From Desulfuromonadales bacterium (lineage in GTDB: Bacteria; Desulfobacterota; Desulfuromonadia; Desulfuromonadales; BM103), in the NCBI GenBank assembly GCA_030145195.1, contig JAQYVY010000025.1, positions 1 to 52,351 of the forward strand: a DNA stretch of 52,351 bases. Reading direction: 5' to 3'. Position numbers and translations under genes: made by a program. The first letter of the stretch is position 1; each line of letters starts with the position of its first letter. Below the pieces are notes generated by a model. It was given only the letters and a program-made list of their open reading frames with translations. It searched no databases and was not told the origin of the DNA. Positions 1-7,850 of the stretch are shown in pieces.

Positions 1-1
1 C

Positions 2-313
2 CTGATTGAAGAGGGTTACCAGGTCTCCACGGCGGAATGTCCGGTTTATTCCAACGATATTGTTTACAGCAAAACCAATCCTCCAGCCTTGATCCTGATG
101 GACGTGATGATGCCGCTGATGTCGGGGACAAAGAAAACCCAACGTCTCAAAGGCCGCGATCAGAGCAGCCATATCCCCGTATTGTTGATCTCCAGCAAGG
201 AAGAGGCTGAGTTGCAGCAACTGGTCGAGGAATCAAATGCGGACGGATTTATCAAGAAACCGTTCAGCCGCGAGACACTGCTCGCCGAAGTCAAAGAACA
301 CGCGTTGCCTTAG
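2..313 (+). CDS. Response regulator receiver domain, 3' part (5' end outside window)
   Basis: The reading frame is already open at base 2 and stops at TAG 311-313, giving 103 residues. The visible part is a CheY-like receiver domain. The strand motif LILMDVMMP carries the likely phospho-acceptor aspartate, LLISSK supplies the conserved Ser/Thr, and FIKKPFS supplies the conserved lysine-proline. No output domain follows, so the protein is either a single-domain regulator or has its other domains upstream of the window. A cognate kinase is not identifiable here. An imperfect GGCC-rich hairpin follows the stop (about 322-342) but has no U-tract. Confidence 0.85.
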   Translation: MIEEGYQVSTAECPVYSNDIVYSKTNPPALILMDVMMPLMSGTKKTQRLKGRDQSSHIPVLLISSKEEAELQQLVEESNADGFIKKPFSRETLLAEVKEHALP

Positions 314-581
314 TGCTTCAGTGGGCCGGGTTTAGGCCCCAGAACTGCTGCTTTGCAGCCGAATCGATTCGAACAGGCTGTTGACTCTCTATCAACTCCG
401 GTCAATCATTGCTTGCTCCCGGAACCTTTTCCTTACGCACCACTATAGCTTGCCTGCACCTGAGCAGAAAAACAGGGGCAATCATTTTTTGTCTCTTCCG
501 TCCGATGACTCTCTGCGTTACGATACGCAATCAGTGGAATCTCCCGAGCGATAATAAACAGATAGTTACAGAGGTGCTTTT

Positions 582-1451
582 ATGAGCGACACACAATCCA
601 TCAGCCCACGCACACAGTTCTGTGCCTTAATCGGTAACCCTGTCGGGCACAGCCTCTCACCGGCGATCCACAATGCGGCTTTTACTGCCACAGCGCAGGA
701 CTTTGTGTATGTGGCCTGTCCGGTTGAAGATCTAAAAAATGCCTTGGCCGGGATGCGGGCTCTGGGTAATTTTCGCGGCATGAGCATAACCATTCCGCAC
801 AAGATTGACGCCATGAAATATGTTGACGAGGTTGCCGAGGTGGATCGTGCGATCGGATCGATCAATACGGTTATTTGTCGCGAGGGCAAGCTGACCGGGT
901 TCGGCACCGATGGCCCGGGAGCCTTGAAAGCACTGGTTGATGCCGGGGTCGAACTCGAAAAGAAAAACCTGTTGATGCTCGGCTGCGGTGGCGCGGCCAG
1001 GGCGATCGCCTTTACTCTGGCTTATCAGAACTGTCTGGCAGAACTAGCCATGCTGGACATCAACGAAGACTTGCTACAAGAGCTGAGCGCCGATCTGCGG
1101 GCTGGCACCAGGACGCCGATCATGTCATCGGTGATGAACGAAGCCTCTCTCGCCGTAGCGATGGCCAAAGCAGATATCATTATTCACTGCACCCCGGTTG
1201 GGATGCACCCCAAAGAAGAGGTTTCACTGATCCCTGCTGAGTTGTTTCGAGCTGGTCAGGTGGTGTTTGATGTCGTCTATAACCCGTTAGAGACAAAACT
1301 GCTAAAAGAAGCGAAGGCGAGCGGCTTGCAGACGATTTCCGGTGTCGAGATGTTTATCAATCAGGCAGTTCTGCAATTCGAACAATTTACCGGTGTCGAT
1401 GCGCCGATTGATGTGATGCGCCGGGTTGTTATGGAGCAGTTGTCCTCATGA
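582..1451 (+). CDS. aroE: Shikimate dehydrogenase (NADP+)
   Basis: This 289-residue protein should reduce 3-dehydroshikimate to shikimate with NADPH in the cytoplasmic shikimate pathway. The shikimate-binding segment GNPVGHSLSPAIHN is near the N-terminus. It is followed by SITIPHK with the catalytic lysine, by INT and GFGTDG with the substrate-contacting Asn and Asp, and by the nucleotide-binding loop LGCGGAARA. Length and motif order are typical for AroE. The start ATG 582 has GAGG at 571-574. The gene overlaps the next one by 4 bases, so the two are probably translated together as an aromatic amino acid biosynthesis pair. Confidence 0.96.
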   Translation: MSDTQSISPRTQFCALIGNPVGHSLSPAIHNAAFTATAQDFVYVACPVEDLKNALAGMRALGNFRGMSITIPHKIDAMKYVDEVAEVDRAIGSINTVICREGKLTGFGTDGPGALKALVDAGVELEKKNLLMLGCGGAARAIAFTLAYQNCLAELAMLDINEDLLQELSADLRAGTRTPIMSSVMNEASLAVAMAKADIIIHCTPVGMHPKEEVSLIPAELFRAGQVVFDVVYNPLETKLLKEAKASGLQTISGVEMFINQAVLQFEQFTGVDAPIDVMRRVVMEQLSS

Positions 1452-1957
1452 ATATCGTGTTGATCGGCTATCGCGGCACGGGCAAGAGCCAGGTCGGAGA
1501 ACTTTTAGCCCAGAGTCTCGGGATGCAATTGATCGGGATGGATGCGGAGATCGTCAAGCAGGCCGGCATGACTATTCCGGAAATCGTCGAGCAGTTCGGC
1601 TGGCCGAAGTTCCGCGACATGGAAACGGAAGTCGCCCAAAAACTCTCCGGTTGCGACAAACTGGTGATCGATTGCGGTGGTGGGGTGATTGAACGCCCGG
1701 AAAACATCGAGATCCTAAAACAGAACGCGAAGATCTACTGGTTGCGAGCCTCGGTTGACACGATCGTCTCGCGCATCAAAGGCGACACCGAACGCCCGGC
1801 CCTGATCTCTGGGAAAAGCTTCACCGATGAGGTAGCGGAGGTGCTGGACGTCAGAACACCTAAATATCGCGCTGCAGCTCATCACGAAATTGACACTGAT
1901 GCCTTGACGGAGCAGCAGGTGGCAGAAGCAATTCTCGCTTGTTGGCACAGCCAGTAA
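1448..1957 (+). CDS. aroK: Shikimate kinase
   Basis: This 169-residue P-loop kinase should phosphorylate shikimate at the 3-hydroxyl using ATP, the step after AroE. The Walker A motif is GYRGTGKS at residues 7-14. The shikimate-contacting MDAEI, FRDMETEV and CGGGV motifs follow in order, and RPAL matches the lid arginine region. Length is that of monofunctional AroK/AroL enzymes. The ATG lies inside the end of aroE (ATGA overlap), which implies translational coupling. The AroK/AroL choice is by convention and cannot be made from the sequence alone. Confidence 0.93.
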   Translation: MNIVLIGYRGTGKSQVGELLAQSLGMQLIGMDAEIVKQAGMTIPEIVEQFGWPKFRDMETEVAQKLSGCDKLVIDCGGGVIERPENIEILKQNAKIYWLRASVDTIVSRIKGDTERPALISGKSFTDEVAEVLDVRTPKYRAAAHHEIDTDALTEQQVAEAILACWHSQ

Positions 1958-2059
1958 CCTTTGTGATCCGCAAATCATTCTCCTGGCGGTATGTTGATTG
2001 AAGCAAAAACCTGATTCGAGTACACTTGCGTTTTATAATCTAACCTTGAGGCTGGCATC

Positions 2060-2704
2060 ATGATTATTGGCATTGCGGGAAAAGCGGCAACTGGCAAAAC
2101 GACTGCCGCACAACATATGGCACCACTGCTCGACCGAGAAACCTTTATCATCCCAATGGCAATGGTGCTCCGCGATGAGGTGGAGGTGTTTTTGCGCCAG
2201 ATCGGAGCCGAAGAATCGGTTCCACTGGTCTACGGCTGCCAAGATGATAAGGTCCAAGTCTTCTATGTTGACGAGGGCCTTGCCTTAAACAGTTGTGGCC
2301 AGTGGTCGCATTTTATCGACGTTAACAGCGACATCCAGGATCAACCGGGCAAGACAGCAGTCACGGTTCGCAGAATCCTGCAGTGGTGGGGAACCGAGTA
2401 TCGCCGGGCCCAGGATCATGACTACTGGACCAAGGCATGGGGACGCAAGATCGAACAATACGACCTGGATAAATGCCATGTATTGGTTGATGATGTCCGA
2501 TTCATGAACGAATTGAAGATCATCCGCCAGCACCGTGGATTTTTTGTAAAAATTGAACGCCCAGGGTTCGATGGCGCAAACAACCATGCCAGTGAGACTT
2601 CGCTGGATGATTTCGACGCATGGGATATGGTTGTTCGTAATGACGGCAGCCTGGATGAGTTCAAAGCTAAAATAGCAGTGCTTGCCAGAGAACTTTGTTC
2701 TTAA
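2060..2704 (+). CDS. Phage-type deoxynucleoside monophosphate kinase-like P-loop protein
   Basis: This 214-residue protein starts with a strand and Walker A loop GKAATGKTT at about residues 7-15. It also has the segment LQWWGTEYRR, followed by DYWTKA and VDDVRFMNE, and a late NHASE motif. These are recognisable from phage dNMP kinases of the T4 gp1 type, which phosphorylate dNMPs to dNDPs (family knowledge recalled, not searched). No phage structural genes lie near. The gene stands alone between aroK and a convergent GGDEF gene and ends at a bidirectional terminator. TTGAGG precedes ATG 2060. The substrate is not determinable from sequence. Confidence 0.75.
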   Translation: MIIGIAGKAATGKTTAAQHMAPLLDRETFIIPMAMVLRDEVEVFLRQIGAEESVPLVYGCQDDKVQVFYVDEGLALNSCGQWSHFIDVNSDIQDQPGKTAVTVRRILQWWGTEYRRAQDHDYWTKAWGRKIEQYDLDKCHVLVDDVRFMNELKIIRQHRGFFVKIERPGFDGANNHASETSLDDFDAWDMVVRNDGSLDEFKAKIAVLARELCS

Positions 2705-2763
2705 CCATGAACAGGCGGTTAAGTTGAAAGCTGTCGCCCTCTATTTCTGCCCTTGACCCAACC

Positions 2764-2794
2764 AAAAAGCCCCTGCCGATCGGCAGGGGCTTTT
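2764..2794. terminator. Bidirectional Rho-independent terminator
   Basis: A perfect GC-rich palindrome of 22 bases at 2769-2790 (arm GCCCCTGCCGA) is flanked by five A on the left and four T on the right. It can therefore terminate the dNMP kinase transcript on the plus strand and the GGDEF transcript on the minus strand. Confidence 0.9.
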
Positions 2795-2815
2795 GAATAC
2801 AACACACGAGAAAAA

Positions 2816-4741
2816 TCAGAACTCTTCACCACTCCACATGGACTCTTCGAAACGAACGGATTTATTCCTGCCAGTATCCTTGGCCTTGTAGAGGGCGACA
2901 TCCGCATATTTGATACATTGCCAGAAGCCTTCTCCATCACCGGGAAACTCACTGACCCCAAGACTAAGGGTCTTGGTGATGGAACCGGTAGGGATCTTGA
3001 CCTTGGCTTCTTCGAAGATTTTACGAATTTTTTCGGCAACAAGCATCGAATCTCCGGGACAGATATCAACCAGCAGAATGAAAAACTCCTCGCCGCCGAA
3101 ACGGATAACGATATCGGCATCCCGAACGCCCTTGTTAATCATGACCGCGGTTTCCTTAAGGACCAGATCACCAACATCATGACCATACTGGTCGTTCACC
3201 TGTTTGAAATAATCGAGATCGCACATAATCAGACCAAGGGTCTTCTTGCGTCGCAACACACCGGAGATGACATGGTTAGCGTGGTCCTGCAGGAAGCGCC
3301 GATTGTACAGACCGGTCAGGGGATCTTTGAGGGCAGACTCGCGAAGAGTATTCATCAGACGCTTGGCTTCGAGTACTGACAAGGCTTGCTTGATGTAGGT
3401 TTCGGCCTTAAAGATTCGGCCCTGAATGTCTGCCGGATCCAGCTTCAAATCGTCCCCAGTGTCAAAGAGGAATTGCACCACGCCCCCGGTTCGACCACCG
3501 ATGATCATCGGCATGCAAACATGGTTTTTGCCGGTTTCTTCCTTGAATTGTTTGCAGACTTGCGGATAAGCCAGTGAAGAGATCTCGTGGCCAGTCTTTT
3601 TTGCCCGGCAGAGGTCGCAGTTAGCCAATATGTCGGAATTACACGCCATCTCCTTGGTAGAAAGCGCCAGGGGATAGACAGGAACGATATCGCGTTGGTT
3701 GTCATTGATCTCGTAAATCACGAAATCGTCAAGATCCAACTCTCGGCGAAAAACTTCGCCGATGCGAGCATAGACGTCTTCCAGCGTAGCATCTTCCTCA
3801 ATCACCCGCTTGAACATGCTCATGGAATAAACCGTATCCATCAGACCATTGAATTCTTGGGAAAGTGTACCGATCTCGTCTCGCGAGGTGATTTCGATCT
3901 TATTGGTCAAATCGACATCACCGGTTCCCACATCATGAATCTGGTTGATAATCGCCTGGATCGGCTTGGCCAGCGACTGGACAATCCAGCGAGTAAAAAC
4001 TCCCAGGAGCAGAACCGCGAGCAAGAAAACACCAATGATCGTCAAGATGGTAACTTCGATAATTTCCGAAATCTTGCTTGAAGAAGTATGATACAGCTCG
4101 GAAAGCTTCGAAGAAAAAGTGACAGAAAGCTGACTGGCCTGATGCAGTCGCTCCTCAAGAGCTTCAAAACGGCCATTGAGGTTCTCGCCATTAGGAGCAT
4201 CTTTGTCGAGCACCTGTAGTTTATAAAGGAAGAAATCGCTATAAGCACTGTCGATTTCATCCAGCAGGACATTCAGTTCCTTGAGGTAGGCAACCCCCTC
4301 AGGGTTACCGGTCAGGGTCGTGGTGGTCAGGGTCTCTAACAACTTCCCAGAATCGTGCGAATAGTCGTTTACCTCTCCCCCAAGTGCTAAAGTTGAGGAA
4401 AAATCACGGACATCACGCAGACGCTTGGTAGAAAGATCCTGCAAGCGCCCGACCGTACCGCGATCCGAGGCCTTTAACATATTGGAGGAATCAATATTCA
4501 TCGCCTGAAGATTGCGAATCACCTTCTGCACCACCTTGTCCTGGGGCACAGCATGGTTCACAATTTTGTCGTAACGGAGACTAATACCGGTCATACCAAC
4601 CACGGTCAAAACCGCCATAACCAGGAACCAGAAAAGGACACCTATGGAAAAAAGCCGGAATTTTTTCTTGATCGGCAGATCAATGAAGGTAACCAATCGC
4701 ATAATACGACAGGCCAAATTGTACTTGGTGCATTCTTTCAT
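2816..4741 (-). CDS. Membrane diguanylate cyclase: periplasmic sensor, HAMP, GAF-like, GGDEF
   Basis: This 641-residue protein should make cyclic di-GMP from two GTP. A first membrane helix is at about residues 30-52. A helical periplasmic region runs to about 225, a second membrane helix is at about 228-250, and a HAMP linker with DEIG follows. Next is a GAF-like region (about 320-460) with several cysteines, including CDLCRAKKTG. The GGDEF domain has the active motif GGEEF at residues 549-553. An RDAD product-inhibition I-site sits five residues before it, so both activity and feedback are expected. The start at 4741 has a G-rich upstream stretch; Met14 is a possible alternative. The gene converges on the dNMP kinase gene and shares its terminator. 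Confidence 0.9.
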   Translation of the reverse strand: MKECTKYNLACRIMRLVTFIDLPIKKKFRLFSIGVLFWFLVMAVLTVVGMTGISLRYDKIVNHAVPQDKVVQKVIRNLQAMNIDSSNMLKASDRGTVGRLQDLSTKRLRDVRDFSSTLALGGEVNDYSHDSGKLLETLTTTTLTGNPEGVAYLKELNVLLDEIDSAYSDFFLYKLQVLDKDAPNGENLNGRFEALEERLHQASQLSVTFSSKLSELYHTSSSKISEIIEVTILTIIGVFLLAVLLLGVFTRWIVQSLAKPIQAIINQIHDVGTGDVDLTNKIEITSRDEIGTLSQEFNGLMDTVYSMSMFKRVIEEDATLEDVYARIGEVFRRELDLDDFVIYEINDNQRDIVPVYPLALSTKEMACNSDILANCDLCRAKKTGHEISSLAYPQVCKQFKEETGKNHVCMPMIIGGRTGGVVQFLFDTGDDLKLDPADIQGRIFKAETYIKQALSVLEAKRLMNTLRESALKDPLTGLYNRRFLQDHANHVISGVLRRKKTLGLIMCDLDYFKQVNDQYGHDVGDLVLKETAVMINKGVRDADIVIRFGGEEFFILLVDICPGDSMLVAEKIRKIFEEAKVKIPTGSITKTLSLGVSEFPGDGEGFWQCIKYADVALYKAKDTGRNKSVRFEESMWSGEEF

Positions 4742-4852
4742 GAAACCCCCGCCTCTCGAAAAGCGCGCAAAATAAGATTTTTCTAAAGGTCATTTATTAA
4801 CAAAATCAAACTCACACTGTCAAGCATAACCGGGATCAAGCCCCCACACACA

Positions 4853-4882
4853 AAGAGCCCGTGGCAGTCACCACGGGCTCTT
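4853..4882 (-). terminator. Probable terminator after tpx
   Basis: A perfect 12-bp inverted repeat (AAGAGCCCGTGG, 6-base loop, and its complement) lies 23 bases beyond the tpx stop on the minus strand. The T-tract is short and interrupted, so termination may be modest. Confidence 0.7.
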
Positions 4883-4904
4883 GAGATAATCTCTGGAAGA
4901 TACG

Positions 4905-5423
4905 CTACAACAACGTCTTCACCGCCTCAAGGGCTGCAGTATAATCGGGCTCCTCCGTGACTTCCGGGACAATCTGCAGATAATGAACCTTGTTGTCTGC
5001 AGAGATGACCACAACGGCACGAGCTGTCAGTTTGAGCTCTTTGATCAGCAACCCGTAGCTTAAAGCAAAAGAGCGGTCCTGATAATCCGACAGAGTCTGA
5101 ACTTTTTCTATCCCCGCATTGCCGCACCAGCGCTTTTGGGCAAAAGGCAGATCGAGACTGATCGTATAAACCACGACGTTATCCGGCAAGGCTGCCGCGG
5201 CTTGATTGAACTGACGCGTCATACTGTCGCAGACGGGAGTATCCAACGATGGAACAACAGCGATCAGACGAATTTTACCTGCACTCTCTTTGAGTGAGAC
5301 TGGCTGGAGTCCATTATCGACGACCGTAAAGTCCGGCGCCGCATCACCCGCACTGATCGGTTGTCCGACCAGGGTCATGGGATTGCCCTTGAATGTGATA
5401 ATACCGGTTCTTTCTTGACTCAT
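4905..5423 (-). CDS. tpx: Thiol peroxidase (atypical 2-Cys peroxiredoxin)
   Basis: This 172-residue protein reduces hydroperoxides using thioredoxin. The peroxidatic cysteine is C65 in PSLDTPVCDSMTRQF and the resolving cysteine is C100 in KRWCGNAGIE. The spacing matches the C61/C95 pair of E. coli Tpx. The start ATG has an AAGGAGA ribosome-binding site six bases upstream. The gene is monocistronic, with a hairpin terminator following. No OxyR- or PerR-type site was recognised upstream. Confidence 0.96.
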   Translation of the reverse strand: MSQERTGIITFKGNPMTLVGQPISAGDAAPDFTVVDNGLQPVSLKESAGKIRLIAVVPSLDTPVCDSMTRQFNQAAAALPDNVVVYTISLDLPFAQKRWCGNAGIEKVQTLSDYQDRSFALSYGLLIKELKLTARAVVVISADNKVHYLQIVPEVTEEPDYTAALEAVKTLL

Positions 5424-5671
5424 ACGCTTCTCCTTTGCAGGCGAATCTTGATTGAAAATGATCGCCCGTGGCTTTAATTATCCCACCATGGTTTCTTCGA
5501 GAAAAACTTGCTGATGAGTGCTTAATTCAAACAGGAGCAGCGAAGTTGTCAAGAGATCATAAACAGGATTATGCTTGATTGAGGCAGCTCACGTTAAGAA
5601 ATTTTCTAAACCAGAATCTTGATGAAGCTGCGACAGATTATCGCCTTTGCGGTGAATGCAAACTTACCGAA

Positions 5672-7396
5672 TCAGCAGTCCATCCCGCATCGGCAACAAC
5701 CGGGGTGACACATTTGGCCAATGCTGGCTTGCAAAGCTTGTTGATACTCTTGCCGCAGATGTTCCCGGCTCACCCCCTGTTCAAGAATTTCCCAGGGCAG
5801 CAATTCATCCTCACCACGTTCGCGATAGAGATAAAAGGCCGGATCGATCTCGGCCTGACGACAAGCGGCTTTCAGGCTGGCGCCCTCGGCAAGAAACGGC
5901 AAGATATGTCCGACGCGCCGATCGCCGCGAGCGAGCAAACCCTGGATTTCGGCATGACGTAATGATTCAAAGTTCAACTCAACATTGGGCAAAGGGCGAA
6001 TACGCTTCTGCAGCAGACGATATTTCTTATCCAATTGACTGCGTTGTTCCATAGGTGCCCACTGCAGCGGCGTCCAGGGTTTTGGCACAAACGGGTTAAC
6101 CGACAACTGTAAACGACCGAGGCGGCCTTTTTGCTTGCCAACCGCTTCCCAGACCTGACGAATTTTTACGGTCAGGTCGACGATAGCCAGAACGTCGGCC
6201 TCGCTTTCCGTCGGCAAGCCAATCATAAAATAGAGTTTGAGGTTCGGAATCCCGCCCTCGGCAATGAGTTTGGCTGCCGAGAGAACTTGGCTCTCGTCAA
6301 TCCCCTTATTGATCACATCACGCATGCGCTGACTGCCAGCTTCCGGGGCCAGAGCCAGGGTTTTGTGCCCGGACTCCACCAAAACACGAACCTGTTCAGC
6401 TGTGATCGCATCAATCCGCACACTCGACACCGAAATCTGACCAGCGTGCTCAAGCACCGTCTGACCGATCTCGGCGAGAGCGCCGTAATCGGAAACAGCC
6501 GCCGCCACCAAGCCGACCCTGCCGACCTCCTCTTCAGATAACACTTCAGCACGCAGATGTGCCGTGGAATGCTCACGAAACGGCCGGTAGATAAAGCCTG
6601 CAGCGCAAAAGCGGCAGGCACGCGGACAGCCGCGCGACACCTCAATCAACCGCATCCCACCAAACTCGGTATCAGGGGTTGCCACACAGGTACGGCTCTG
6701 ACCAGCATCGAGCTGCTGCAGCCACTGCCGCTTCACCCGCTCTGGGCGTTCCCCTTGTGGCAGCATCGACTGGAGACAGCCATCCTCGGCGTAGACGACC
6801 TCATATCCAGACGGCTCATAAATCCCCGGCAAAGCTGAGAGTTGATCCAGCAGTTCAATCCGCTCGCGCTTGCCGTCAACCAGCAGGGTCTCCAGAAAAC
6901 CGGGTAAAATCTCTTCGGCTTCCCCGACCGCGAACAGGTCCATAATTTCAGCGAGAGGTTCCGGGTTGAGAAAAGCGCAGACGCCCCCGCAGAGCACCAG
7001 CGGATGCCGTTCATTGCGCTCCTCGCGCCATAAGGGTAGCTCCCCAAGTTCAAACAGCGTCGGCAAGTTCAAAAAATCATTTTCAAAGGAGATCGAAAAG
7101 GCAATCAGGTCGAAATCGGCCATGGGCCTTTGAGTTTCAACCGAGACCAACGGAAAGCCATTACGGCGATGCTCATCAAGATCCTCCTTGTCGGGCAAGA
7201 AAAATCGTTCACACAAGGTATCTTCTCGACTGTTGAGCATCCCATAGACCGTCTGCAGACCCAGGTTGCTCATTCCCTGATGATAAGTATTCGGAAACAC
7301 CAGAGCGACAGCAAGACGACCACCCCAAGGATTCGGCGACAAACCGGTTTCGGTGGCGCGGCGAAGACGATATTTTTCCAGCAAACGATGGGACAT
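5672..7396 (-). CDS. B12-binding-domain radical SAM protein (TIGR03960-like)
   Basis: This 574-residue protein has an N-terminal cobalamin-binding-like Rossmann region (motifs VALVFPNTYHQGMSNLG, GGVCAFLNPEP and VGEAEE). The radical SAM core follows, with its CX3CX2C cluster motif in SRGCPRACRFCAAGF at about residue 260. It resembles the stand-alone form of the uncharacterised TIGR03960 family. The partner DUF2344 domain, often fused in the family, is not visible. The C-terminus carries an extra cysteine cluster, CHPGCCRCGMDC, which could bind another Fe-S cluster or metal. A 13-base gap separates it from the small membrane gene upstream, so they are likely co-transcribed. The reaction is unknown. 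Confidence 0.85.
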   Translation of the reverse strand: MSHRLLEKYRLRRATETGLSPNPWGGRLAVALVFPNTYHQGMSNLGLQTVYGMLNSREDTLCERFFLPDKEDLDEHRRNGFPLVSVETQRPMADFDLIAFSISFENDFLNLPTLFELGELPLWREERNERHPLVLCGGVCAFLNPEPLAEIMDLFAVGEAEEILPGFLETLLVDGKRERIELLDQLSALPGIYEPSGYEVVYAEDGCLQSMLPQGERPERVKRQWLQQLDAGQSRTCVATPDTEFGGMRLIEVSRGCPRACRFCAAGFIYRPFREHSTAHLRAEVLSEEEVGRVGLVAAAVSDYGALAEIGQTVLEHAGQISVSSVRIDAITAEQVRVLVESGHKTLALAPEAGSQRMRDVINKGIDESQVLSAAKLIAEGGIPNLKLYFMIGLPTESEADVLAIVDLTVKIRQVWEAVGKQKGRLGRLQLSVNPFVPKPWTPLQWAPMEQRSQLDKKYRLLQKRIRPLPNVELNFESLRHAEIQGLLARGDRRVGHILPFLAEGASLKAACRQAEIDPAFYLYRERGEDELLPWEILEQGVSREHLRQEYQQALQASIGQMCHPGCCRCGMDC

Positions 7397-7409
7397 AGAA
7401 TCTCTAAGT

Positions 7410-7625
7410 TTATCTCTTGAGGGTGAGGAAGAGCCCGGCGAAAAAACACGCTGCGCCGCCGATATATCGATACATGACGGCTTCCGGCATCGACCCGGTC
7501 AGTGTTTTGGTGAGTTGTGAACCAAGTGCGCCAGACATCTGGTAGCCCCAGAAAACCAAACCAATTCCAACCACCAGCAAAACGATGCCGACGACCTTCG
7601 TTGTTGAATTTAATTTCTTTGCCAT
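7410..7625 (-). CDS. Small two-helix membrane protein, DUF3185-like
   Basis: This 71-residue protein has two hydrophobic helices, roughly residues 10-30 and 52-68, joined by a polar loop containing SGALGSQLTKTLTG. The pattern, including a helix starting VVGIVLLVVGIGL, fits DUF3185-type proteins. No function is known for them. GGAG stands about eight bases before the ATG. It lies just upstream of the radical SAM gene on the same strand and is probably the first gene of that pair. Confidence 0.75.
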   Translation of the reverse strand: MAKKLNSTTKVVGIVLLVVGIGLVFWGYQMSGALGSQLTKTLTGSMPEAVMYRYIGGAACFFAGLFLTLKR

Positions 7626-7774
7626 TAATTTTTCTCCAGCTATTTTCTTACTCTATTCAATCTCGAGATCAATGGTTCAAAGTACTGACTATTCGTAAAG
7701 AACGCAAACTCTTAGCGACGTTCACAAGCAGTCTTGGCTTCATTTTACAGAGAATCATCACGAAGGATCTGTAT

Positions 7775-7792
7775 GTTTTTTGCACAAAAAAC
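7775..7792. repeat. 18-bp perfect AT-rich palindrome at the island edge
   Basis: GTTTTTTGCACAAAAAAC is a perfect palindrome in the gap between the housekeeping segment and the DUF2779 gene. It could be a weak bidirectional terminator or a protein-binding site; nothing decides between these. Confidence 0.4.
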
Positions 7793-7850
7793 CGATCATT
7801 ACCGGCCCGCTAAAATGAGTCCTATTCGATACAAACATCCCAATACCCGT

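Noticed and set aside
322-342. Terminator or riboswitch after the receiver gene
   Set aside because: A GGCC hairpin exists but has no T-tract, and no aptamer consensus was found.
7626-7850. tRNA or attachment site at the island's left edge
   Set aside because: No cloverleaf or direct repeat with the right edge near 26 kb could be made out by eye.
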